Shown here piece after piece: positions 23,801 to 33,340 of a stretch of 64,000 nucleotides of DNA. The translations under genes were made by a program, and so were the position numbers. Source of the DNA: Coturnix japonica. Lineage: Eukaryota > Chordata > Aves > Galliformes > Phasianidae. Location: the NCBI RefSeq assembly GCF_001577835.2, contig NC_029521.1:17948470-18012469 (forward strand), in the 5' to 3' direction. The notes beneath the pieces were generated by a model. The model was not told the DNA's origin, did not search any database, and worked only from the letters and a program-made list of their open reading frames with translations. Every line of letters starts with the position of its first letter. Position 1 is the first letter of the stretch.

Positions 23801-23880
23801 AGCAGCGGCGTGGGCGCGTACAGCGGGACGCCGACGCCCAGGGCCGCCGCCGGAGCCGCGCCCGGCGCCTGGTACTGCAT
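20650..23880 (-). CDS. HHEX: HHEX, haematopoietically expressed homeobox transcription factor (4 coding exons)
   Basis: Joining 23499-23880, 22111-22289, 21967-22017 and 20650-20871 on the minus strand gives an unbroken 277-residue frame with GT/AG introns. In order it contains a proline/alanine-rich N-terminus, an FYIEDILG motif at residues 35-42 (Groucho/TLE-binding eh1 type), a homeodomain at about 144-203 whose recognition helix reads [12 protein letters not shown] (Gln50, Asn51), and an acidic tail (about 250-272). Mammalian HHEX is 270 aa. As family knowledge, HHEX is a nuclear repressor needed for anterior endoderm, liver, ventral pancreas, thyroid, endothelium and blood progenitors. 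The start is the ATG at 23878-23880, giving MQYQAPG. The gene lies in a CpG island and is co-directional with KIF11, with no other gene between them. No defects were seen. Confidence 0.97.
20872..21966 (-). other. HHEX: HHEX intron 3
   Basis: A 1095-bp intron between the recognition-helix exon and the last exon. The part near exon 4 is unremarkable. The part at 21660-21960 has the composition and site density of a regulatory element and is listed separately. The open frames here on either strand show no family features. Confidence 0.8.
21660..21960. promoter_or_regulatory. Candidate HHEX intron-3 enhancer with homeodomain inverted repeat
   Basis: Contains a perfect 10-bp inverted repeat, GCGCTAATTG (21681-21690) and CAATTAGCGC (21717-21726), with 26 bp between the arms. 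A GATA site (minus AGATAAG, 21669-21675) sits just before it, and a FOX-like site (minus TGTAAAC, 21707-21713) and an E-box CATATG lie inside the loop. FOXA and GATA factors are known activators of Hhex, and HHEX itself prefers ATTAA/CAATTA-type DNA. Enhancer function is inferred. Confidence 0.4.
21967..22017 (-). CDS. HHEX: HHEX coding exon 3 (recognition helix)
   Basis: A 51-bp micro-exon coding [17 protein letters not shown] (188-204), the DNA-recognition helix. It is separated from exon 2 by an intron of only 93 bp (22018-22110). The acceptor is TAG and the donor GTACGG. It is too short to be found by open-frame length but unmistakable by motif. Confidence 0.96.
22111..22289 (-). CDS. HHEX: HHEX coding exon 2 (first two homeodomain helices)
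   Basis: A 179-bp exon after an AG acceptor at 22290-22291, ending at a GTGAGG donor. It encodes residues 129-187, beginning [20 protein letters not shown] and running through helices 1 and 2 to QLSERQ. The phase matches exon 1 (1+2) and it ends in phase 0. Confidence 0.96.
22690..22960. promoter_or_regulatory. Candidate HHEX intron-1 enhancer (ETS/GATA cluster)
   Basis: A lower-GC island inside the otherwise very GC-rich intron 1, about 1.0-1.3 kb after the likely transcription start. It holds ETS-type GGAA/TTCC cores at 22778, 22826 and 22877 and GATA-type cores at 22859-22865 (CTATCAG) and 22906-22910 (GATAA). A blood/endothelial enhancer with ETS and GATA sites about 1 kb into mammalian Hhex is known to me. 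Equivalence is inferred from position and motifs only. Confidence 0.4.
23499..23880 (-). CDS. HHEX: HHEX coding exon 1
   Basis: Encodes residues 1-127 plus one base of Gly128. It carries the repression-domain half of the protein, including FYIEDILG at 35-42 and the end ALIRQDSLG. The donor GTAAGC follows directly (23498 downward), so the exon ends in phase 1. It is very GC-rich, which creates long antisense and off-frame open frames that are not genes. Confidence 0.95.
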
Positions 23881-24160
23881 GGCCCGGCCCCCGCGGCCCG
23901 GCCGCCCCTCGGAGAGCGGCCCCGAGCGCGGCCGCCGGCTGCTGCCACCGCCGCGGCGGGTTTCTCCGGGCTCGGGTTCCCCTCCGATAGGTTTCTATCG
24001 GCGCGGGGCGGAGCCCGCGTGGTCTCTGTCCCCTTCCTGCCGCGGCTCCGTCTAGCCAATGAGCCCGGCCAGGGAAGGGGGAAACCACCCCCGCCGGCGA
24101 AAGCTCCCCCCCGCCTCCCCCGAGCGGACTCCCCGCGGCGCCAATCAACGCGAACCGGGT
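23881..24160 (-). promoter_or_regulatory. HHEX: HHEX 5' UTR and core promoter
   Basis: A GC-rich, apparently TATA-less stretch directly upstream of the ATG. Visible elements are a GC box (minus CTCCGCCCC, about 24005-24013), inverted CCAAT boxes at 24056-24060 and 24141-24145, and a perfect 7-bp stem with 4-base loop at 23984-24001 containing GATAG/CTATC. The start of transcription is probably near 23980-24030, judged from the element layout only. Confidence 0.55.
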
Positions 24161-24199
24161 CCCGATGGCACCGAGCGGGCACCTGGGGGGGCGGGCGAG

Positions 24200-24610
24200 G
24201 GGGCGCGTTCCTCAGGCACCGGGCCCGGATTTCGGGCGTCCCGAGGGGCGATCCCCTCCACCCCGCCCCGCAGCCCGGTCCGGCTCTGGGTAACAGAGGG
24301 GACGGACGGGGTTGTGCGGGCCCGCGGACGCGGTACCCCTCGGGCACCTACTGCCGCTGAATGAGAGGTAGCGGCGGCGGAGCCCCGGACAGGACGGACG
24401 CGCCGCTGGGAGCGGCTCCTGGCGCTCCGGAGGGAGGGAGGCGATGCGAGGCGGCCGCTCGCCCTCCTTCGGCAGCTCCAAACCCCGCAGAACCGTCCCC
24501 GCCGGCCAGGGGAGCGCCCGACGTGGGAGCAGGGCGGCAGCAGGTGTCCTCCTCCCTCCGCGTGGTGACAGCCAGCGCAGAGAGCTGCTAAGGAACAGCA
24601 GGTGCTGCTT
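24200..24610. other. Upstream shoulder of the HHEX CpG island
   Basis: CpG-dense DNA continuing the HHEX promoter island. Long open frames on both strands (for example 23524-24360) are composition artefacts overlapping the real exon 1 and its promoter. No gene is supported. Confidence 0.6.
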
Positions 24611-24612
24611 TT

Positions 24613-24666
24613 ATACACACACACACACACATATATATATATTTTTTTTTTTTTTTTTTTTTTTTT
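24613..24666. repeat. Compound (CA)n(TA)n plus poly-T microsatellite
   Basis: An alternating CA run passes into TA and then an uninterrupted T run of about 25, located about 600 bp upstream of the probable HHEX start. Likely length-polymorphic. Confidence 0.9.
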
Positions 24667-25189
24667 CCCCCCAAACCCACGACGTTCTTAATAAGTAAGA
24701 GACTGGGAACGAGACGAAAGGGTGTTGTGGAAATGGAAATATATGTATTTTTAATAATATCAGGAGGTTGGATTTTTTTCTTTATGTTGTTAACAAATGC
24801 CAAAACTCACCTTTAAAGCGCGGTCTTGTGTCTTGTAAATATCAGGTACACGTCAAGCGGGCTGACAGTTCTGATTATTTTTTCTCTCCGCTCCCGGTCT
24901 CCGAGGCATTGCTCCGTCCAAGGGGGTTGCTTAGCTCATGGTTGGGCTGGAAGTGTTGGATTTGCAGCTCGGAGCACTTAATGGGGGCGCAGAAGGCGCT
25001 GACCCGCTGCCCTCCGCGGGGCGTTACGGTCTGTGCTTCCCAACGCTGTGGACAAATTTAAGCCAAAAAAAAAAAAAAAAAAAAGGCAAAAATCCTCGTT
25101 TTGCTGCATTATTTGAAAACAAATAAATAGAGGAAGAGATTATTCTTTTCTGACTTTTATACCTGCAACAGGCCTTGTTAAAGGGAAGG
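24667..25189. other. Intergenic DNA upstream of HHEX, no gene seen
   Basis: Mixed-composition DNA between the promoter island and the upstream AT-rich block. It contains an A21 run at about 25064-25084. No splice-flanked coding frame or mobile element was recognised. Confidence 0.6.
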
Positions 25190-25620
25190 TTTAATGGCGC
25201 AGTTATTACATTCCACTCCCACTGCATAATCCCCAACAAGGAAAATGAAGCACTTAATTTCGCGGCCCCGCAGCACCGCCCCGCTCCGATCCAATTGTTA
25301 CCCCTTCGCCTTCCTCCTCCCGGCCCGGAGACTATTAAATCGCATTCATGAAAATGTCACATTTATTGAACTACATAATTTTTTAATATCACTAGTGCAG
25401 GTTTTATAGTTGATTTTATTGTTTTTACGGCCATTCGGGGCTCTAAAACCCGGATTTTTTCAATGTTGTCCTTATAATTTTTTTCACACAGTCAGAACCA
25501 ATAAAATAGAGCAGTTGTGACTTTTTAATGCAAGGGGGCTCGGAGTTTCAATATTTTCACTCTGCTGGATACTCAAACCAATAAAAATACATGAGATTTT
25601 AATTATTTTCTGGATTAAAT
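25190..25620. promoter_or_regulatory. Candidate conserved element upstream of HHEX
   Basis: An AT-rich block of about 430 bp lodged between two CpG islands, 1.2-1.6 kb upstream of the HHEX start. It is rich in TTTAT/ATTA homeobox-type cores and CCAAT motifs. The exact motif ACCAATAAAA occurs at 25497-25506 and 25577-25586, each preceded by TCAAT and TTTCAC words, so it looks like a diverged internal duplication. Conservation has not been tested. Confidence 0.35.
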
Positions 25621-25639
25621 CAAACCTTTTTCCTTTCTC

Positions 25640-26450
25640 TTTGGAACTGCGTTCAGTTGGACTTTCCGTCGGGAGGGATACAGCGCAGCTCCGGACGGAG
25701 CGCTGCGGTCCCAACGCTGCGACGAACGCGGAGCGTCCGCGGAGGCACCGAGCGGTCCGCAGCCGCCCTGGACGGGACGTCCGCACCGAGGCTATTTCTG
25801 CTCCAGGATCCCTCTGCGGAGCACGGCAGTTCCTCGGAGAGAGGGAGAAAAAGAAACGCAATTCGCTTTTTCGCGATTAAAAAACTTTTCCCACTCTTTT
25901 TTTTTTTTTTTTTTTTTCCCCAGATCTCTCGCTGAGCCGAGAACTGCTGCTGGTGGGGGGGGGAGGACACGGGGCATCCCCGCACCTCGGCCCGAAGGGA
26001 GCGCCTGGAGAACTCATTAGTTCTGTAATAACGGCGGGGCCCTGTCCTGCCGATCGCTCTCTGCGAAATCCCCTTTGAGGGGCTCCGAGCTGAGGGAACG
26101 AGCAAAAGACAAACAAAATAAAACAAATCCGGGCTCCCCTTCCTCTTTGCTGCCTCTGCCGGCCCTGCCCCCCCCCCTCCCGGGACCCTCCGGTCGGGGT
26201 CGGGAGCAGCACCGCTCTCCCCGGAGCCACAGGGACCCTCCCGGCGGGCTGCCCCTTTGTGTCATAGCTGTGGAGCTCAGGGGCACGGGGCGGCCCTGCC
26301 CGGGAGTCCCACCTTGCTATGGGCAGCGCTGAGCATGGGGACACCGACAACACGGCAAAGAACAAGACAATAAAATCCGACAAAAGATCCACGGAGCATA
26401 CAAACTAACAAACACCTAACGTCAGAGCATCGGGAATTCGGAGCTCCTGA
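25640..26450. promoter_or_regulatory. Second CpG island upstream of HHEX
   Basis: CpG-rich DNA 1.7-2.4 kb upstream of the HHEX start, interrupted by a T run at 25899-25917 and a G/C-rich stretch near 25955-26180. No coding frame with family features is seen. It may be a shore of the HHEX island or the start of a divergent noncoding transcript. Confidence 0.45.
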
Positions 26451-29400
26451 AGGTGGCTGCAGCCTCCAGACTGCGTTCTCCACTGCTGCCCACATTCGAT
26501 TACCTGCAGACGCCCCCCAGAAGGTTTATGATCCATGGGGTTGTCTTTGCAGATGGCAAAGAAACTCCTCAATTTAAAGGAGCAGTAGGTCCGAGAGCAC
26601 AGAATGCCCAGCTCACCCTGCTCCTTCGGTTCCCACTGGCATGGTTTGCTGGAGCAGGACTTGCCCAGTTTCTGCTCTCAGAAATGGGAGTTTGCCCATA
26701 ATAGCACACTCAGTGATACTGCAGAACCAGAGATTAATCACTCTGGCCAAACCAAGCATGTAGAGCTGTGCAGAATTTGCAGGCTGTGCAGCAGAGCCCA
26801 TCTTCCAGCAGCCAGAGTCATCGCCCAGCACTACCTGGTGCTTTCCAGGAGGATCCCGCCCTCAGCCATTTCAACCCTTCCAATTATTGAAGGTGTTGAA
26901 AGCTGCTTCCAAGAGAGGTGAGGCCACAACCTTGAACCCCATCCAAGGAGGAAATAGGAGGAAGATCACCTCTCTGATTTTCCTAGCACCATGGCAGCCA
27001 GACAGCTTCAGACAGCAGCACTGCATGTTGTGGGGTGATGTCAGCCTACACTCCGTCTTCCAGATCACTCATCTGGTAGACATTCACCTCTCACATCTCC
27101 TCCTCACCATTTACCAATGAGATGCAACTATAACAAGCACCAGGCAGGTTAAAATATTAATTAGCTGTAGCAAAACAACATTAACTGAATACTAGGAGTA
27201 TTAATTAGTTGTAGCAAAATAAGATGAATCTTGGTTAAAAAGCAGTGGACAACTAGAGCTGTTGTTGCAGGCAGAGCTGGCAGGGGCTTATCATTTTCCA
27301 TCCTACACCTCTACGTTCATCTGATCATGATTTATGCCAAATCTAAATCTTTCAGGTGGAAAAAATTCTCTCCTGGGGAAATATGCCTCATGCTAAGGAT
27401 TTGTAAGGTCTCAGCAAAACTGGTTCAGCAGTTTCTAAGCATTAGGTCAGAGGAAAACAAATTCCCTTGCCAACATATAGACATCCTTGCACTGGAAACC
27501 TATGGTTCCCCAACCACCGCTAATCCTCAGGAGAATGAAGCATGCATTCTCCATCTGGGGCTGTGGGCTCTGGGCAGCAAAAGGAAGACCCCAAAGTTCT
27601 GTAGAGAGACCCATCTGTAACGACTGCATCCTGACTTTCTGATGACTTGGAGGGTTCTTTCTGCTTGGCACTGGAGATCTATGGATATGAGCCATGCTGC
27701 TGCCAGTGAGTGTCCCTTTCCTATACACTGACACCAATGCAGTGAAAACAAATAAATTTAGAAGGCTCAGAAAAGCTTTAATGGTGCTTTGAGTCTTGTC
27801 AAAGATTTCCAACCAACATATGGCAGATCCTCGGGGAGCACGTGGGTAAGGTGCCTCCATTTCCTCCTACCCCCGATAGCACTACATTAATACCTCTGCT
27901 GGGACACCTTCATGCTGCAAAGTGGGATATGCAGCATTTATGGCTCTGAGGTGGGAGGAAGGAACACATGGCCCCACTCCATAAACATACCTTCATAACG
28001 CTTTCTTTCTGGGTTCTCCCAATGACTGCAGCGATACTGCCTTCTCTAAACCAGAGTTGCAATTCAGTTCTGCCCAATGGAACAGAATTCACCGGTTTTC
28101 TTCTGAGCTGCAAAGAGACATCCTGGGAAACTCCATGGAATTTTTTATCTGACCATTATGAGAATGTGGTGAGCAACACTATGAAAAACAGAGCAATATA
28201 ATGGCTCCTTACAGGCTCATATTTCTGCATATCTGCCACCACAAAACACAGGCTATTCTGGATCCTGTGTGTGAGTGCTACTGAGAGCTCCGTGGTTCAT
28301 CCTGTTTATTTGGGGTGATGGCGGCCACAGCATGTTAAAACTTCTCTATATTCTTATGTTTTGGCTACACACACCAAGATTACACCCAAACACACACACA
28401 ATTCCCAGGGGCTAGATTCCCTCTCACATCTTGCACAATCCTTTACGTAAGTGCAAACTGACTGCAAAGTGCTGCTAACACCAACTGCTGGCTGCTGTAC
28501 ACCCACTCCGTGTTGATGTAAATGTCCATAACAAGAGAGCAGACAATGGAGAATCTGCCTAAACTACAGTGATGACAACACATCTTTTTTTTAACAGAGT
28601 AATCAGACTACAAGCTATTAGGCATTTCAAACAGGAGTTCAGATCCAGTGGGTCCAAAGTACACACAGCTAAATTTGATGTCAGTAGGAATTAGGTACAA
28701 ATGGGGAGTGTTACTTGGTTATTTTTGTTAATGTTTTCCAGAGATCACACATTCGCTCTGCATTTTTTAGCCAACTTTATCATTTTGGCATCATGAAGTC
28801 AGTCCCCAGGAAGGTTTGTTTTATCTGGAGCTGATAGGTGTGTGCAGTTGTTAATAGCGAAAAGCAGCAGTGTGCAGTAATGATCAAGGTAACAACTTAC
28901 AGCTGGTTGACAGCAAAATTAGGATGGATCTAAATTCTGTCCTCATCCAAGAAACAGAGTGCGATCTCTGAGTGCAGAACTTCTCAAGGCTGTTTCCATG
29001 GGCAGGAACTGAAGCACTGGGGTAGATCTGGTGTGGGAATGCCAGGGAGCGCCTTGGAAGCTGACTCAGAGTTCGTGGAATGATTTTGGAGCCCATCCGA
29101 GCTGATGATCTCCAGAGTCCAATTGTGAAGCTTTTAATAACAGCATGACAGATTATGCCTTGATGGTTGCACATGGAAATGTCATGTAAAATTCAATATT
29201 GATGGAAGAAATAAAAGAAGAATAATACTTCCTTAAGGCAGGTGTTTCCCCTTTTTGCTCCAGCACAGGAGCTTGAGTCTTCCTTTCCTTTGTGATGGAA
29301 ACTGCACAGCCCAGAATCAGCCCAGATAACAGCCCCAGCTGCAGATGGTACCCAGTCCTGAGTGCCTCAATCCAGAGAATATATTGTGCCATCGTACTCC

Positions 29401-32257
29401 ATCAGTTCACTCCAGAGGTGGTGGGAGCACTCCAATTGGGTCTGACGACAGTGTGGAGTTTCCTGATGGTACCAAAGTCTCAGTGTCCTGTCACAGAGCA
29501 CTGATGACACTTCCAGCTGCCCAGGGGATGTTGGCATCCAGCAACAAGGACTTCTGCTTTGCATTGAGGACTTGGGAGGATGCCACAACTGTGTAAGAGC
29601 AGCCAGCCTGGCCTGTGTCAGCATTTCAATCCTCTCTAGATGTAGCACTGGGAGGCACTGACTCCTAGATTGCCCATATCTGCCAAAAGCTTCATCTGGG
29701 GCCCTGGTGGTGGTACTGTGGAGGGGAAACCCACACAGTCTGTGAGGAGAGACAAAAAGAGAAATGCTTTCCCCAGTCAAAGTAGAGGATAGCAGCTCCA
29801 TTCAGTTCAGTACATCCAGAGAATGATGTAAGTGAGCATCTGAGTGGGTTTTCAGTGTGTCTGATCCCATTCACACTCTGCAGCAGTAAGTCAAGTCACT
29901 GTTTGGATCCCTTCAGAGTTTGGAAATTAGGAAATATTTTCACAAAACTGTAGATTTTGTTGTTCTCTGATGCTTTATTTCATCGTCTTTTTTTCCCCTG
30001 GATTCTGGTTGGAATACTCATTTTGAATGAGCTGTTTTTCTAGAGCTTATTGGCCTAGAAAGTGACAGTACTGATCAGAGGAACCCATAGCACTGGTCAT
30101 GCAGCTCTCCAGGTGGGCATGGAATCAGGCTGGTAGCACAGATTGCTGTCCCAAATATAATTTATCCCAAATGGAAATTAAAACAGTGGTGTCTACACCA
30201 CAGCAGGTACTGGTTGTAATACTTTTGGTAAAAACAAAACAAAAAATAAATCACATTTGGCAGGAAAGTAAGTACATCAATGTGAAATCTGTACGTCAGA
30301 CTTCTATATTAAAGATTACAGTTCTTTGCTAATACATTATGGATTGGGTTTGATTTGTTTTGCAGAACAGCTGCTGTTTCTCAATCCTTCCATAGTTTGA
30401 CCATCTCATAATCTTACCTCATCCCAGCACTGGGGCTTGGAATTGGAGGAGCAGTGTCAGTGTTGCAGCACGTAATCCATAGCCCAGATGTTTCCTTGAA
30501 CCCCAATCATGAGCTCAGAGCCAAACCCACTGCAGGTGCTAATCCAGAAGTTGATCTCTGGCCTACAGCATAAAATCTACTGCAAAGTTACTACAATAAA
30601 TGCAAATTAGTAGCTGAAGAATATCCTCAGCCAAAAACATGGGGTTTTAAAAATCTGTTCAGACTTATTGGGTACATGCAGCATTTGGAAGAGAGATGCA
30701 GCAGGCATCTCACCAGGACAGAGGCTCTGGAGACACGCCATTGTGGAAAAGGCCCACTAATAATAGAGTCATAAGAGACCAAATAGATCCCTTGTATAAC
30801 ATTATGAACATGTAGCAGATATTAACTGGAAAAAATATATCTTCCTCTTCAAGATCCATTTCTACACTACCTTCTGTACAGTGATATGTTTTAAATGTGT
30901 GTAATATGACTTCGGGAGGTTTATGAAACTGCAAAAACTCTCTTAAAAACTCAACACAAATTGAAGTTTCAGGATTAATTAAAACAAACTAACTGATCTA
31001 AATTTAGACGTCACTCATGTTTAATCACTGAAGAACATCTGACAGCCTGTGGGGAACTGGGAGAACCCTCCCTGCCTTTTGCCATTACATTGCTTCTGGA
31101 TTCGTTCCTAAAGTAAGATCTTCTGTGGTCTGAGATGCACTGAAGACCAGATCATGAGTCAAGGCAGTTTCAGTAGGACCAACATCACAGCATCAAGTCA
31201 GAATCATCTGCCTCTAAAACAATGTGCTTCATCCAAAGCCTTTCTGTATCGCTTCATTTCTGCGGCTCTCAAGCTGGTCTTTTACTGTTTTTGTCTCTTT
31301 CTGATTATGTTTCATATCATACCAGGACTGAATCCACTGGGAGACATGACCTTGCTCACTATGTATCCTTCACAGCACCCATCTGACACCTGTAAAATAT
31401 TAAACTGTAAGAATGCATGTTGAAGTCAGGCAGCCAGGTTAGGTGTTTGCTATAGATAAACCAGCTGGCTTGATAGGGAGCACTGCAGCCCTCCAAAACC
31501 TCTGTGTGTGCCAACAGTGAGTACATTCCTGAAGAGTCGGGATGCTCCTGATTGCCATCCCAGTTCCCCTTGTTCCTGCAGGCTCACACCTCAAGCATTA
31601 GTTAACTGTTATTATGTCATCTTCTTCCTTGAGTGTTGATTAGCAAACCCTACACCGTCAGCTCTTTTCGCTGTTTCTCACCAGCACTCCTTCCAAGCAC
31701 ACAGCTACAGTTGACTCTTCTTCTCTGAACTCCCTCCAGCTTGCCTTCCTAGTAACAAGGTGCACAGCACTACACTCACCTTTTCCAGATGTTATCTTGC
31801 TTCAGTTCCAAGAAGAGAGGTTTGCTCACTCCTTCACCGTGGTGTGGCTCTGAAATCCTCAGAACGTATTGATTTTTAAAACACTGCATTACTCAGTAAA
31901 TTCAAATGTAAATTCAGAGTCCTCCCTCCCTAAACAGTAGTCAGAACGATTTTCCACTCTAACAGAAAAGGAAGAGGTGGACCTTGCTTTTCTTAAGTAT
32001 GTCATTTTTGTGGTGAATTCCAATTGTTTTCTAACCGCTTGCACTAACGGGGTAAATTAGCTTATTTGTGAGAGTGAGAGGACTGATAGGAAGTACTACC
32101 TAATCCCATACTGGTGCTCAGAGCAGCACAAAAACAGAACTGGCTTCCAGTTCTCTGCTCCGAGAATGATTTTCCATTGTCATTCCACGTTATCTTCCCA
32201 TTTGAGTCTGCCTGTGAAATTCTGTTGTGCATCCTGTAATTCTGTTTTAGCAGGTTT
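26451..32257. other. Intergenic DNA between HHEX and KIF11 (left part), no gene seen
   Basis: Unique-looking DNA. Open frames of 129 codons (27231-27620, plus) and 144 codons (29367-29801, minus) show no recognised domain or splice framing. The block 29250-29870 has raised GC and frames on both strands and remains unidentified. A 21-base word is repeated at 27155-27175 and 27199-27219 with one mismatch. Confidence 0.5.
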
Positions 32258-32600
32258 AAAACAAACAAAAGGAAGTACTTTTTCACACAGTGCATAATTA
32301 AACTGTGGAACTCGTTGCCATGGGAAGCTCTGGATGCCAAAAGTACAAATGAGTTCAGAAAGAGAGAAGACAAATTAATGGAGAATAGGTACCTTGATGA
32401 GGATTGGACATAACAGCTCACTTACAGAATTTGGCTCAGGAAGCACTTATGCTGCAGTTTGATGGAAGCAGGAAGGGATATCTCTGGCTGTGGCTGTTTC
32501 TCACAGATCCCCTCTGCAGCACCTCTGGTCGCAGCCAGGAAAGATATATTGGAATTAATGGTCTGTCTTAATATGGAGCTCCAATGTTCCTCTCCTAATG
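32258..32600 (+). mobile_element. CR1: Old CR1 LINE fragment
   Basis: The words ggaagtactttttcacacag and actgtggaactcgttgcca are typical of older CR1 families. The tail is decayed (tatattgg...atggtctgtc...atatggagc) and lacks the octamer microsatellite. Divergence suggests an ancient insertion. Confidence 0.7.
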
Positions 32601-33269
32601 AGAGACATGGATACCTGTAAGTTTAAATAATTAACCTTTAAGCTGAACATCGGCTCCAGCACCTCTGAATTCCTCTTTGGGAGATTTTATCAGATCTGAT
32701 CCAGGTGAAGATAATGTCCAAAGTTTACGGCAAAGTCTGTTACTGAAATTGGATATTTTAAGGTCTGGGGACTGCTGGGTTTGTTGGCCCAGCCAGTGGT
32801 TGATTTTACAGATAATACCAGTTGGATCAACTTTGTTGGGGACTGATCTCAAGAGGAAACCTGTTATCTGTGCTGGGAAAGTTGCATCTGCTCTTCAGGC
32901 TCTCTCCCCTCCCTGGAACACTGCTGAACAAACGTTCCTACTGGCCAACATGGTGCCATCTCTTCTTGTTGACTTAGTTCTGTAATTGCTGCTTTATCAG
33001 CCTGCCCTCAGGCTTCTCAATATATCTTTACCAAAGAGCAAGATGAGCACAGCCATACACACACACATGTTCAGAAATGGAAAGGCAGCAGGTGGGCAAG
33101 GGAGAAAAGTGACCCCACAGGCTGAGCAGGTCTCAGTGTGGGACAGAGGGAATCTGGCCCTCAATTTGACATAGCTGCTTTCATACCTGGTGCTGTGTGT
33201 TTGGCTGCAGAATGGGTAGCTTGATTTTATTGGAATTGCTTTGTCATTTGCGATTCTTTCTGCACCATT

Positions 33270-33340
33270 CAGAATGACAGAATTTGGGGACTGGACTCAT
33301 TCTCCAGAGGTCCCTTCCGACACCTGCAGTTCAATGAACT
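33270..33340 (+). mobile_element. CR1: Short CR1 3' end
   Basis: ggggactggactcattctcc followed by agaggtcccttccgacacct matches the last bases of CR1. Only about 70 bp are recognisable and the tail repeat is lost. Confidence 0.55.

Noticed and set aside
23524-24360. 278-codon plus-strand frame over HHEX exon 1 and promoter, with 217/276-codon minus frames
   Set aside because: They are shadows of the real HHEX exon 1 frame in a GC-rich island. The residues are low complexity and no homologue is recognised.
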